Source: an uncultured Rhodospirillales bacterium
Lineage (GTDB): Bacteria > Pseudomonadota > Alphaproteobacteria > ATCC43930 > CGMCC-115725
Reading direction: 5' to 3'
Assembly: GCA_903897565.1 (NCBI GenBank)
Contig: CAIUCF010000621.1
Location: 1 to 20,843, forward strand
Length of the DNA stretch: 20,843 nucleotides
Positions 14,445-20,843 of the stretch are shown one piece after another (position 1 is the first letter of the stretch; every line of letters begins with the position of its first letter). Made by a program: the position numbers and the translations under genes. A model generated the notes under the pieces. It had not been told where the DNA came from. It worked only from the letters and a program-made list of their open reading frames with translations, and ran no database searches.

Positions 14445-15968
14445 ATGCTCGCCACTATCCTCATCCTGGTACGCGGCATTGCACGCGCCGACTTCGCGTC
14501 GGTATTCCAGATTGGCGACCGTGACGCGACGCCTCTGGCAACGGTGCCGCGCACCGCCATCGAGAGTTACTCCGGCGCGGCAATCGCCGCGGCAAGTAAC
14601 GCCAGGACGCCATTCACGGGTGTGACCGAACTAGGGTTGCTGCTGGCGACCCCCGACCCGATTACGACCATCGCCGCGGTACCTCTCTATGCCGGCGCCA
14701 TCCTGTTGTTGGGTTGGAGCGACCGCAGCGAGGCGCAGATCGATCTCCAGGAGATCGTCGACACGGCGATGCCGGCGATCCTGGGCGGCTTGCGAATGCA
14801 TCTCACCGGGCGATCACTGCAGCGCCAACGTGTCCGCCTCAATGCCGTCATCAGTCATATCCGCGAGGGCGTCGTGCTCCAGGCCGAGGGCCAGGGCCCC
14901 TGCCTGGTCAGCCCGATCGCCGCCGCCTGGCTCGGCATTCCCGCGGGTGACATGTCCGAATCCGTCGTCGGCCCCCGTCTCGGTATCTACGAGCGGATGT
15001 TCCGGGATCGGACGATGCTCACGGATGAGACGGGAACCGAGACCAGTATTGGACCGCTGCCCTGGAAAGGCGCCGACGGCACCCTCCTTCAGGTGACGAT
15101 CCACGCCGTAACCGGCGGCGGCAGGCTCTGGCTGTTCGAGGAACATCCCGAATCGGAAGCCAGCGATCAGCTCCGCCAGCGGACCGCAGCACTGCAGCAG
15201 GCGGCCCAGGAACTGGAGGAGGAACGCCGCAAAGCCGTTGCGGCAAAGCTCCAGGCGGATGATGCCAGTCGCTCGAAATCGGAGTTCCTGGCGACGATGA
15301 GCCACGAATTGCGGACACCGCTCAACGCGATCATCGGCTTCTCGGACCTGCTGCGTCTCGATCTGCACGGCGACGGCATCAGCGAACGCTACCGCGGTTA
15401 CCTCGACGATATCTACACCAGCAGCCAGCATCTGCTTTCCCTGATCAACGATATCCTCGATATCTCGAAGATCGAGGCCGGCCGCATGGAGCCGCATATC
15501 GAGATCGTCGAGCCGGATCAATTGATCGCCAACGCGCTCGCCTTGACCCGGGGCGCCGCGCTCGGCAAGCGGGTCGAGCTGGTCCAGGATATCCCCGAGA
15601 ATCTGATGCCGATGCGGGTCGACTGGCGCATGGCCAAGCAGGTGCTCGTCAATCTCATCTCCAACGCGATCAAGTTTTCCAGCCCTGGCGCGCGCGTGGC
15701 CGTCGTGCTCTCGCAAGACCGGCGCGGCACCCAGATCCAGATCATCGATACCGGGTCGGGGATGTCCGAGGCCGATATCCAGACCGCACTGGAACCGTTC
15801 TCCCAGGTCCGCGCGCATATCACGCGACAGGATCAGGGCACCGGCCTCGGCCTGCCGATCGCCAAGGCGATCATGGAAATCCTCGGCGGATCGATGACCA
15901 TCTCGAGTGCCCCGGGACTCGGCACGACGTGCACCGTGTTCTTCGGCGCCGGACAGGCGGATGAGTGA
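14445..15968 (+). CDS. sensor histidine kinase (soluble, orphan)
   Basis: A 507-residue kinase. Residues 1-120 look like a GAF-type sensory module; 128-235 resemble a PAS fold. A coiled coil at about 238-275 (RQRTAALQQAAQELEEERRK) leads to HisKA with SHELRTPLNAIIGFSD (phosphorylated His287). HATPase_c shows N box NLISNAIKFSS (Asn407), G1 DTGSGM at 435-440, F box PFSQ and G2 QGTGLGL at 464-470. There is no transmembrane segment or signal peptide, so it should sense a cytoplasmic signal. There is no receiver domain, and no response regulator lies next to it. AGGGAG precedes the ATG at 14445 by only three bases; the frame closes at a TAG at 14361, with no other start between. Confidence 0.9.
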   Translation: MLATILILVRGIARADFASVFQIGDRDATPLATVPRTAIESYSGAAIAAASNARTPFTGVTELGLLLATPDPITTIAAVPLYAGAILLLGWSDRSEAQIDLQEIVDTAMPAILGGLRMHLTGRSLQRQRVRLNAVISHIREGVVLQAEGQGPCLVSPIAAAWLGIPAGDMSESVVGPRLGIYERMFRDRTMLTDETGTETSIGPLPWKGADGTLLQVTIHAVTGGGRLWLFEEHPESEASDQLRQRTAALQQAAQELEEERRKAVAAKLQADDASRSKSEFLATMSHELRTPLNAIIGFSDLLRLDLHGDGISERYRGYLDDIYTSSQHLLSLINDILDISKIEAGRMEPHIEIVEPDQLIANALALTRGAALGKRVELVQDIPENLMPMRVDWRMAKQVLVNLISNAIKFSSPGARVAVVLSQDRRGTQIQIIDTGSGMSEADIQTALEPFSQVRAHITRQDQGTGLGLPIAKAIMEILGGSMTISSAPGLGTTCTVFFGAGQADE

Positions 15969-16065
15969 CGCCACCGTCCTCATGCAGGCAGCTTGACCGA
16001 ATGCGCGCCATCGGCCGATAACGGGCGCTTACTGTACCTCTCGTGAATCATCGGAACCGGCCAGA

Positions 16066-17064
16066 ATGACGATCTACAACGGCTTCATCGACGCGATCGG
16101 CCACACGCCGCTCATTCGCCTCAACAAAGCCTCGCGGATGACCGGCTGCGAGATTTACGGAAAAGCCGAATTCCTGAATCCCGGCGGCTCGGTCAAGGAT
16201 CGCGCGGCCAAGGCGATCATCGACGACGCCGAGGCGAAAGGGCAGCTTCGGCCCGGCGGCACCATCGTCGAAGGCACGGCCGGCAATACCGGCATCGGAC
16301 TGGCCCTGGTTGGCAATGCCCGCGGCTACCGCACGGTCATCGTCATGCCGGACACCCAAAGCCAGGAGAAGAAGGACTTCCTGCGCCTCGTCGGCGCCGA
16401 TCTGCGGCTCGTCCCCGCCGCACCCTATCGCGAGCCCGGCAACTACGTCCGCTATTCGGAACGGCTGGCGGCGGAACTCGCGCAAAGCGAGCCCAATGGC
16501 GCCATCTGGGCCAACCAGTTCGACAATGTCGCCAATCGCGAAGGACATCGTCTGACGACCGGCGCCGAGATCTGGGAGCAGACCGGGGGCAAGATCGACG
16601 CTTTCACCTGTGCCGCCGGCACGGGTGGCACCATCGCCGGCGTCTCGATGGCCTTGAAGGCGCGAAACCCGAAGATCCGCACCATGATTGCCGACCCGCT
16701 CGGGTCCGCATTCTACAACTGGTTCACCAAGGGTGAACTGGTCGCCGAGGGCAGCTCGATCACCGAGGGCATCGGCAACAGCCGCATTACCAAGAACCTC
16801 GAAGGCGCCCCGATCGATGGGGCGCTGCAGATCAGCGACGAGGAAGCGCTGCCCGTCGTGTTCGATCTGGTCCGCGAAGAGGGCCTTGTGCTCGGCGGCT
16901 CGAGCGGGATCAACGTCGCCGCCGCCATCCGGCTGGCGCGCGAGCTCGGCCCGGGCCACACCATCGTCACGATTCTCTGCGACGGCGGCGCCCGCTATCA
17001 GTCTAAACTGTTCAACCCGGAATTCCTGCGCACGAAGAACCTGCCCGCACCGTCCTGGATGTAA
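16066..17064 (+). CDS. cysK: cysteine synthase (O-acetylserine sulfhydrylase family)
   Basis: A 332-residue PLP enzyme that makes cysteine from O-acetylserine and sulfide. Visible: TPLIRLNKAS, the PLP lysine Lys44 in NPGGSVKDRAA, substrate loop TAGNTG at 71-76, phosphate-binding GTGGT at 185-189 and GGSSG at 278-282. ANQFDNVANREGH and the LCDGGARYQSKLFN end are characteristic. The insert YREPGNYVRYSERLA and the C-terminal ending put it in the alphaproteobacterial cysteine synthase A subgroup, but a cystathionine beta-synthase-like activity cannot be excluded. The ATG at 16066 lacks a strong ribosome-binding site. It is convergent with glutathione synthase, which uses its product indirectly. 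Confidence 0.9.
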   Translation: MTIYNGFIDAIGHTPLIRLNKASRMTGCEIYGKAEFLNPGGSVKDRAAKAIIDDAEAKGQLRPGGTIVEGTAGNTGIGLALVGNARGYRTVIVMPDTQSQEKKDFLRLVGADLRLVPAAPYREPGNYVRYSERLAAELAQSEPNGAIWANQFDNVANREGHRLTTGAEIWEQTGGKIDAFTCAAGTGGTIAGVSMALKARNPKIRTMIADPLGSAFYNWFTKGELVAEGSSITEGIGNSRITKNLEGAPIDGALQISDEEALPVVFDLVREEGLVLGGSSGINVAAAIRLARELGPGHTIVTILCDGGARYQSKLFNPEFLRTKNLPAPSWM

Positions 17065-17066
17065 GC

Positions 17067-17082
17067 GCCCGGGCGGCCGGGC
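17067..17082. terminator. hairpin between convergent cysK and gshB
   Basis: GCCCGG (17067-17072), loop GCGG, CCGGGC (17077-17082) begins two bases after the cysK stop and ends on the gshB stop. It could serve both strands. No T run. Confidence 0.5.
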
Positions 17083-18050
17083 TAGACCCTGCTGGAGCCG
17101 CCTTGCTCGCTGCGCTTGGCCTCGATCGCCTGCCAAATCTGCGCCGCCAGATTGGTGCCGTCAAAGCGTGAAATCTCCTGGAGACCGGTCGGCGACGTCA
17201 CGTTGATTTCGGTGAGATAGTCGCCGATCACGTCGATGCCGACGAAGATCAGCCCGCGCGCACGCAGCGCCGGCCCGATCGTGGCGCAGATCTCCCGCTC
17301 CCGCGGGGTCAGCGCCGCCTTCACCGCCGTACCGCCGACATGAAGATTGGCGCGTGCCTCGCCGACCGCCGGCACCCGCAAGACCGCACCCGCCGGTTCG
17401 CCGTCGATCAGGATGATGCGCTTGTCGCCGGCGCGAACTTCCGGAATGTAGCGCTGGATCATCAGCGGTTCGCGGTTCATCGCGCCGAACATCTCGAGCA
17501 GCGAGCCGAGGTTCTCGTCCTCGGGCTTCAGGCGGAACACGCCGGCGCCGCCATTGCCGAACAATGGTTTGACGATGATGTCCTTATGCTCGGCGCGAAA
17601 CTGTTCGATCTCGATGCGGTCGCGGGTGATCAAGGTCGGCGGCATCAGCTCGAGAAAATGCGTCACGAACAGCTTTTCGGGCGCGTTGCGCACGCTGGCC
17701 GGGTCGTTGACGACAAGCGTCGCCGGATGAATCTGCTCGAGCAGATGCGTCGCAGTGATGTAGGCGAGATCGAAGGGCGGGTCCTGACGCATCAGCACCA
17801 CATCGACGGTCGCGAGGTCGATCGATTCCGGCTCGCCCAACTCGAAATGGCGCCCGCCAGTCGCGCGAAACACCTTCAGTCGCCGCGCGCGAGCCCGCAG
17901 GCGACCCTGCCGCAGCGCGAGGTCGTGCGGACCGTAATGATAAAGCAAGTGGCCCCGGGCCTGCGCCTCGAGCGCGAGCACGAAGGTCGAATCGGCATCG
18001 ACGTTGATGCTTTCGATCGGGTCCATCTGGATAGCGACGGCGAGACTCAT
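17082..18050 (-). CDS. gshB: glutathione synthase
   Basis: A 322-residue ATP-grasp ligase that joins glycine to gamma-glutamylcysteine. It has AVAIQMDPIESINVDADSTF at the N-terminus, VLMRQDPPFDLAYITATHLLE, NDPASVRNAPEKLF, the ATP-grasp lysine in IVKPLFGNGGAGVFRL, and metal-binding GIDVIGDYLTEINVTSPTGLQE near the end. Length and order are those of the family. The ATG at 18050 has AGGAG seven bases before it; a TTG one codon upstream is less likely. It follows the BON lipoprotein gene by 18 bases, so the two are probably one transcript. Confidence 0.95.
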   Translation of the reverse strand: MSLAVAIQMDPIESINVDADSTFVLALEAQARGHLLYHYGPHDLALRQGRLRARARRLKVFRATGGRHFELGEPESIDLATVDVVLMRQDPPFDLAYITATHLLEQIHPATLVVNDPASVRNAPEKLFVTHFLELMPPTLITRDRIEIEQFRAEHKDIIVKPLFGNGGAGVFRLKPEDENLGSLLEMFGAMNREPLMIQRYIPEVRAGDKRIILIDGEPAGAVLRVPAVGEARANLHVGGTAVKAALTPREREICATIGPALRARGLIFVGIDVIGDYLTEINVTSPTGLQEISRFDGTNLAAQIWQAIEAKRSEQGGSSRV

Positions 18051-18068
18051 CAATCCGCTCCTGGCGCG

Positions 18069-19016
18069 CTAAAGCGGCTGTTCTTGGATCGCGCCGGGAC
18101 CACTCGACGCCGGCGGTGCGGCGGGTGGGGTCAGCGCTTTCGGGGCCGTGTAAGACGGCGCAGTGTAGGACGGCGCAGTATAGGACGGAGCGGTGTAGGA
18201 CGGCGCCTTGTAGCTCGGCGCGGTGGCCGCGGGCGCATTATAGCTGGGCGCTGTGTAGCTCGGCGCGTTGTAGCTCGGGGGCGTATAGGCGGGCGCGGAA
18301 TAGGCCGGGGTGGTATCGGACATGCCGCTGGTGTCGCTGCTGCTCGCGCCGCCGTTGTTGCCGTCCTCGACCGGGGCCAGCTTCGGCTTATCGCTGCTCT
18401 GCGACGCCCCGGTATCGCTCGTCGCCGAGCCCGGGCGAATCCGGATGTAGGAGATCACCTTCACCACGTCCGGGGTGTTGCGGGCGTGGTTGATGACGAG
18501 ATCCTTCTCCTGCTGGTTCTTCGAGCTGCCGAGGATGTAGACGACGCCGTCGACGACCTGGAGCGAATAATTGAGCGAGGAGACTCCGCCGTCGAAGGTC
18601 AGGCTGCTGCGCAGCCGCGTCAGGATCCAGTTGTCGCTGGTAGTCGAGCCGAGCGTCGAGCGCTGGCCGATATTGATGTTGTTGATGACCTCTTTGACGC
18701 CGTCGACCTTTTGCGCGGCCGCGACCGCCTGGTCGCGAATTTGCGGATTGGGCACGTCGCCGGTCAGCAGCACGCGACCTTCGAACACGTTGAGATCGAC
18801 ATATTTGAGGATCTCCGAATTGTCCTTGGCCCATTTGGCGTTGAGCACGGTCTTGATCTGGGTGTCGGACATTACCCCGCCGGGTCCCCGCTCCTGCCCC
18901 ATCGTGTAACCACCGCCGGCGGCGGCGCCGACCGCGGCGACGACGCAGCCGCTGAGCAGAGTGCTGCAGGTTGCAGCGATCGCGAATGAGCGAACAAGAC
19001 TAGATGACTGACGCAA
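18069..19016 (-). CDS. DolP/YraP-like dual-BON-domain lipoprotein with repeat tail
   Basis: A 315-residue lipoprotein. The signal peptide ends in LLSGC, with the lipidated Cys at residue 24. After a glycine-rich linker come two BON domains (about 51-115 and 126-194), each with the central glycine of the fold (LLTGDVPN and YILGSSKN). BON pairs bind anionic phospholipid; DolP of Escherichia coli is an outer-membrane lipoprotein needed for envelope integrity. The last third is low complexity: Ser/Asp-rich, then about a dozen APSYT-type repeats. The TTG at 19016 is chosen (GGAG eight bases upstream); another TTG at 19040 lacks a ribosome-binding site. Neighbours rsmI, yraN and an lpoA-like gene match the DolP neighbourhood. 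The tail is not found in the short enterobacterial protein. Confidence 0.85.
   Translation of the reverse strand: MRQSSSLVRSFAIAATCSTLLSGCVVAAVGAAAGGGYTMGQERGPGGVMSDTQIKTVLNAKWAKDNSEILKYVDLNVFEGRVLLTGDVPNPQIRDQAVAAAQKVDGVKEVINNINIGQRSTLGSTTSDNWILTRLRSSLTFDGGVSSLNYSLQVVDGVVYILGSSKNQQEKDLVINHARNTPDVVKVISYIRIRPGSATSDTGASQSSDKPKLAPVEDGNNGGASSSDTSGMSDTTPAYSAPAYTPPSYNAPSYTAPSYNAPAATAPSYKAPSYTAPSYTAPSYTAPSYTAPKALTPPAAPPASSGPGAIQEQPL
18142..18306 (-). repeat. 15-bp tandem repeats coding APSYT-type pentapeptides
   Basis: About eleven consecutive units of 15 bases, the best-conserved ones (given strand) being variants of GCAGTGTAGGACGGC at about 18147-18206. Units near the right end are more diverged (PSYNA, PAYTP, PAYSA). 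The period keeps the reading frame, so copy number can change without breaking the lipoprotein. Confidence 0.8.
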
Positions 19017-19048
19017 GGACGGAACTCCGAGTTTGTTCAAGGCAGTAT

Positions 19049-19077
19049 TTCATAAAACCACGTGATTGTGGCGACAA
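19049..19077 (-). promoter_or_regulatory. promoter of the BON lipoprotein-gshB unit
   Basis: On the minus strand TTGTCG (19077-19072) and TATGAA (19054-19049) are 17 bases apart, each matching four of six consensus bases, about 35 bases before the TTG start. The spacer holds a CCAC-N6-GTGG inverted repeat (19058-19071), a possible operator. The 126-base gap after yraN supports a separate promoter. Confidence 0.5.
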
Positions 19078-19142
19078 TAGCACCGACGCGTCCATCATCC
19101 TGTGCAGGCTGGGGCTGAGATTACACGTCGAATCCGGCGCGA

Positions 19143-19511
19143 TTACTGAGCCTGCCATGCCGCCTTCAGGTGGCGAGGCCAGCGCCACGGCGCCACCAGG
19201 ATCGCATCGAATCGTACCTGGCGGTTGACGAGAGCAGGGTGAGCGCTGATGTACGCCTCGGTCGCTCGCTGGATTCGCCGGCGCTGCCGTCCCCCGATCG
19301 CGTAGGCTGCGCGATCGAGATCCGCCCTGGTCTTGACCTCCACGATCGCCAGGATCGCACCCCGCCGCGCCACGATGTCGATCTCGCCGACGGGCACCCG
19401 GTATCCCGAAGCCAGGATACGGTACCCCTGCAACCGCAGCCACCAGCGCGCCGCTCGCTCGGCCCGGCGGCCACGCAGTTCCGCACTTTGATAGCTATGC
19501 ACCTGGGCCAT
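19143..19511 (-). CDS. yraN: YraN family (UPF0102) endonuclease-like protein
   Basis: A 122-residue protein of the YraN family, which has a restriction-endonuclease-like fold. Seen are GRRAERAARWWLRLQGYRIL, VGEIDIVARRG (metal-binding Asp), and AIVEVKTR (the E-x-K pair), together forming a D-ExK-type site. Its cellular role is not settled; a link to DNA processing is suggested by fold. The ATG at 19511 is supported by GGAGGA five bases ahead and overlaps the end of rsmI by 17 bases, so the two are co-translated. Confidence 0.93.
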   Translation of the reverse strand: MAQVHSYQSAELRGRRAERAARWWLRLQGYRILASGYRVPVGEIDIVARRGAILAIVEVKTRADLDRAAYAIGGRQRRRIQRATEAYISAHPALVNRQVRFDAILVAPWRWPRHLKAAWQAQ

Positions 19512-20352
19512 TTGTTTCCTCCAACCGAGCGGCGAGTTCCAGGGCACGCTGATAGACGCGACGACGGGTCAAGCCGAGCTGCGCGGCCACGCGCGCCGCC
19601 GCTTCGCTGAGCGAGCCCGTCGCCATAGCCGCGCCCAAGGCCGTATCGAGATCATCGGCGGAGATTTCCTTCGCCGGCAAGGGCGGTCCGACCAGAACGA
19701 CGATTTCGCCCTTCGGCGGCCCGGCTTCGGCGTAATGCGCCGCGAGTTCCGTCAGGCTGCCGCGCCGCACTTCTTCATAGAGCTTGGTCAAGTCCCGGGC
19801 GACCACGGCAGGGCGGTCGCCGAGAACGGCCGCCATATCGGCCGTCGAGGCTGCCAGTCGAGGACCCGACTCGTAGAAGATGAGCGTTCCGGGGATGGTC
19901 GTCATGGTTTCGAGATCGCGGCGGCGCGCCACCGATTTGGCGTCGAGGAAACCGGCGAAGAAGAAGCGATCCGGCGGCAAGCCGGAGAGCACAAGACCGG
20001 CCAAAGCCGCCGAGGCGCCCGGCACGACATGGAGCAGGTGGCCGGCGGCGATGGCGTCGCGAACGAGCTTGTAGCCAGGATCCGAGACCAGCGGCGTGCC
20101 GGCGTCGGAGATCAGCGCGACCGCGCCCCCTTCAGCAAGCCGGCTCATGAGACGCGGTCGCATGGTTTCGGCATTGTGCTCGTGATAGGGCAGCAACGGC
20201 GTCGTCAGCCCATACCGGAACAGCAATTTGCCACTGACTCGGGTGTCTTCGCACGCGATCAGATCGGCGCGGCGCAACGTATCGAGCGCGCGCAGCGTGA
20301 TGTCCTGGAGGTTGCCGATCGGAGTCGCCACGATATGGAGACCGGGCACCAA
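19495..20352 (-). CDS. rsmI: 16S rRNA 2'-O-ribose C1402 methyltransferase RsmI
   Basis: RsmI methylates the ribose of C1402 in 16S rRNA. It has LHIVATPIGNLQDITLRALDTLRRADLIACEDTR at the N-terminus, ALISDAGTPLVSDPGYKLVRDAI, VPGASAALAGLVLSGLPPDRFFFAGFL and LIFYESGPRL, all family hallmarks, plus a helical C-terminal domain. The frame is open much further, to an ATG at 20535, but that would add about 60 residues of unlike composition and overlap the divergent lpoA-like gene. The TTG at 20352 (or GTG at 20349) gives 285 residues, the usual length, and begins just before the first strand. The start is therefore an inference. Confidence 0.9.
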   Translation of the reverse strand: MVPGLHIVATPIGNLQDITLRALDTLRRADLIACEDTRVSGKLLFRYGLTTPLLPYHEHNAETMRPRLMSRLAEGGAVALISDAGTPLVSDPGYKLVRDAIAAGHLLHVVPGASAALAGLVLSGLPPDRFFFAGFLDAKSVARRRDLETMTTIPGTLIFYESGPRLAASTADMAAVLGDRPAVVARDLTKLYEEVRRGSLTELAAHYAEAGPPKGEIVVLVGPPLPAKEISADDLDTALGAAMATGSLSEAAARVAAQLGLTRRRVYQRALELAARLEETNGPGA

Positions 20353-20413
20353 CGGGCCCCCAGAGTCGCGCTGGTGCAGGTCAGCCTCATCCGCGGCCGA
20401 GACCGGTTTACTT

Positions 20414-20440
20414 GGCGCAGCGCTATCGCTAGGCTGCGCC
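20414..20440. promoter_or_regulatory. inverted repeat in the rsmI/lpoA divergent region
   Basis: GGCGCAGC (20414-20421) and GCTGCGCC (20433-20440) are perfect inverted copies with an 11-base spacer, in the 131-base gap between the two divergent starts. It may be an operator or a leader hairpin of the lpoA-like gene, which starts 44 bases later. No convincing promoter hexamers are seen. Confidence 0.35.
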
Positions 20441-20483
20441 CCTGTTTCCGCTTGTTTTTGGCCTCGTTGTCGCAGGAGAGCGC

Positions 20484-20843
20484 GTGTTGCATCGGTCCGT
20501 GGTGACGTCGATTTTCCGCCCCGTTGTCGCGGCATTGATGGCGGTCCTCGTCTTGGGCGTGGCGAGCTGCAGCTCTGGCAACGAAAATGCGACGCTTGCC
20601 CCCGTCGTGCAAGCGCCGTCGACACCCGAGCCTGCCTTGCCGCCCCCGCCGCCACCGCCGCCGACACCCCCGCCGCCGCCGGCGACCCCTCGGGCGGCAA
20701 TGCTCAAATCCAAGGTGACCATCGCGCTGCTGCTGCCGCTGACGGGGAGCAATGCGGCGATCGGCAACGACATGCTAAACGCGTCCCAGCAAGCCTTGCT
20801 CGAGCTCGGCGGCCCGAATCTCGCGATTATCCCCAAAGATACC
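20484..20843 (+). CDS. penicillin-binding protein activator (LpoA/LppC type), partial
   Basis: The first 120 codons of a lipoprotein gene that runs off the right edge. The signal peptide (hydrophobic VVAALMAVLVLGVASC) ends at a lipobox VASC with Cys29. A proline-rich linker follows (eight then five consecutive prolines at about 53-66). Then KVTIALLLPLTGSNAAIGNDMLNASQQAL starts, the usual beginning of a periplasmic-binding-protein-type-1 domain as in LppC. LpoA of gammaproteobacteria activates PBP1A from the outer membrane; alphaproteobacterial relatives are annotated as penicillin-binding protein activators. The GTG at 20484 has AGGAG five bases upstream. It is divergent from rsmI, matching the rsmI-lpoA pairing of other proteobacteria. 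Confidence 0.85.
   Translation, partial: MLHRSVVTSIFRPVVAALMAVLVLGVASCSSGNENATLAPVVQAPSTPEPALPPPPPPPPTPPPPPATPRAAMLKSKVTIALLLPLTGSNAAIGNDMLNASQQALLELGGPNLAIIPKDT

Noticed and set aside
18142..18306. CRISPR-like array
   Set aside because: Units are contiguous 15-mers without unique spacers and stay in frame within a lipoprotein gene.
17340..18989. 549-codon open frame antisense to gshB and the BON lipoprotein
   Set aside because: It crosses two well-supported genes and its product is arginine/glycine-rich without domains, typical of a shadow frame.

Overview
The window is high-GC (clearly above 60% G+C by eye), densely coded DNA that looks like chromosomal core sequence of an alphaproteobacterium, most plausibly Rhodospirillales-like. 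The clues are the Zur-type palindrome, the ArAE/FUSC and DUF1289 proteins, the extended IF-1 paralog, the glutathione synthase next to an rsmI-yraN-BON lipoprotein group, and strong G/C third-position bias. The organism call is inference. I see no insertion sequence, prophage, CRISPR array, toxin-antitoxin pair or recognisable defence locus.

Layout. Positions 1-121 hold the possible tail of an off-window gene with lower GC. 148-2383 (+) is a zinc-uptake operon (ZnuC ATPase, ZnuB permease, DUF1348 protein) behind a promoter whose -10 box is covered by a Zur-like palindrome. 2401-5005 (-) is a tightly coupled operon: cytosine-deaminase-like amidohydrolase, DUF1289 protein, FUSC/aromatic-acid-exporter-type membrane protein. 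5099-5220 carries a terminator-like element and a short gene remnant. 5252-5926 (+) is a secreted CHAP-domain protein, convergent with an unrecognised 411-residue protein (5942-7177, -). A nucleoside 2-deoxyribosyltransferase-like gene (7258-7821, +) is divergent from that one and convergent with glgB. The run 7847-11466 (-) reads cytochrome c', diheme cytochrome c, then a glycogen branching enzyme gene broken by one extra base in a G run.

11607-12899 (+) is an RNA/translation block: tRNA-Ala(CGC) with its own promoter, a CspA-family protein with a terminator-like leader hairpin, an IF-1 paralog with a TTG start and a basic tail, and ribosomal protein S21. Next come an ArsB/NhaD/SLC13-type ion transporter (13030-14280), a soluble-looking hybrid-less sensor histidine kinase without a partner regulator (14445-15968), and a cysteine synthase (16066-17064), all on +.

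The right end (17082-20352, -) is a cell-envelope/housekeeping group: RsmI rRNA methyltransferase, YraN, a DolP-like dual-BON lipoprotein with a C-terminal pentapeptide repeat, and glutathione synthase. Divergent from it, running off the window, is an LpoA/LppC-type penicillin-binding-protein activator. This resembles the yraL-yraM-yraN-dolP neighbourhood of gammaproteobacteria. Cysteine synthase and glutathione synthase face each other and act on consecutive parts of thiol metabolism.

No convincing new multi-gene system is visible. The most interesting items are the homopolymer frameshift in glgB, the leader structures in the csp/rpsU block, the hairpins that contain or abut both stop codons at convergent gene ends, the repeat-bearing DolP-like lipoprotein, and the unrecognised protein at 5942-7177.
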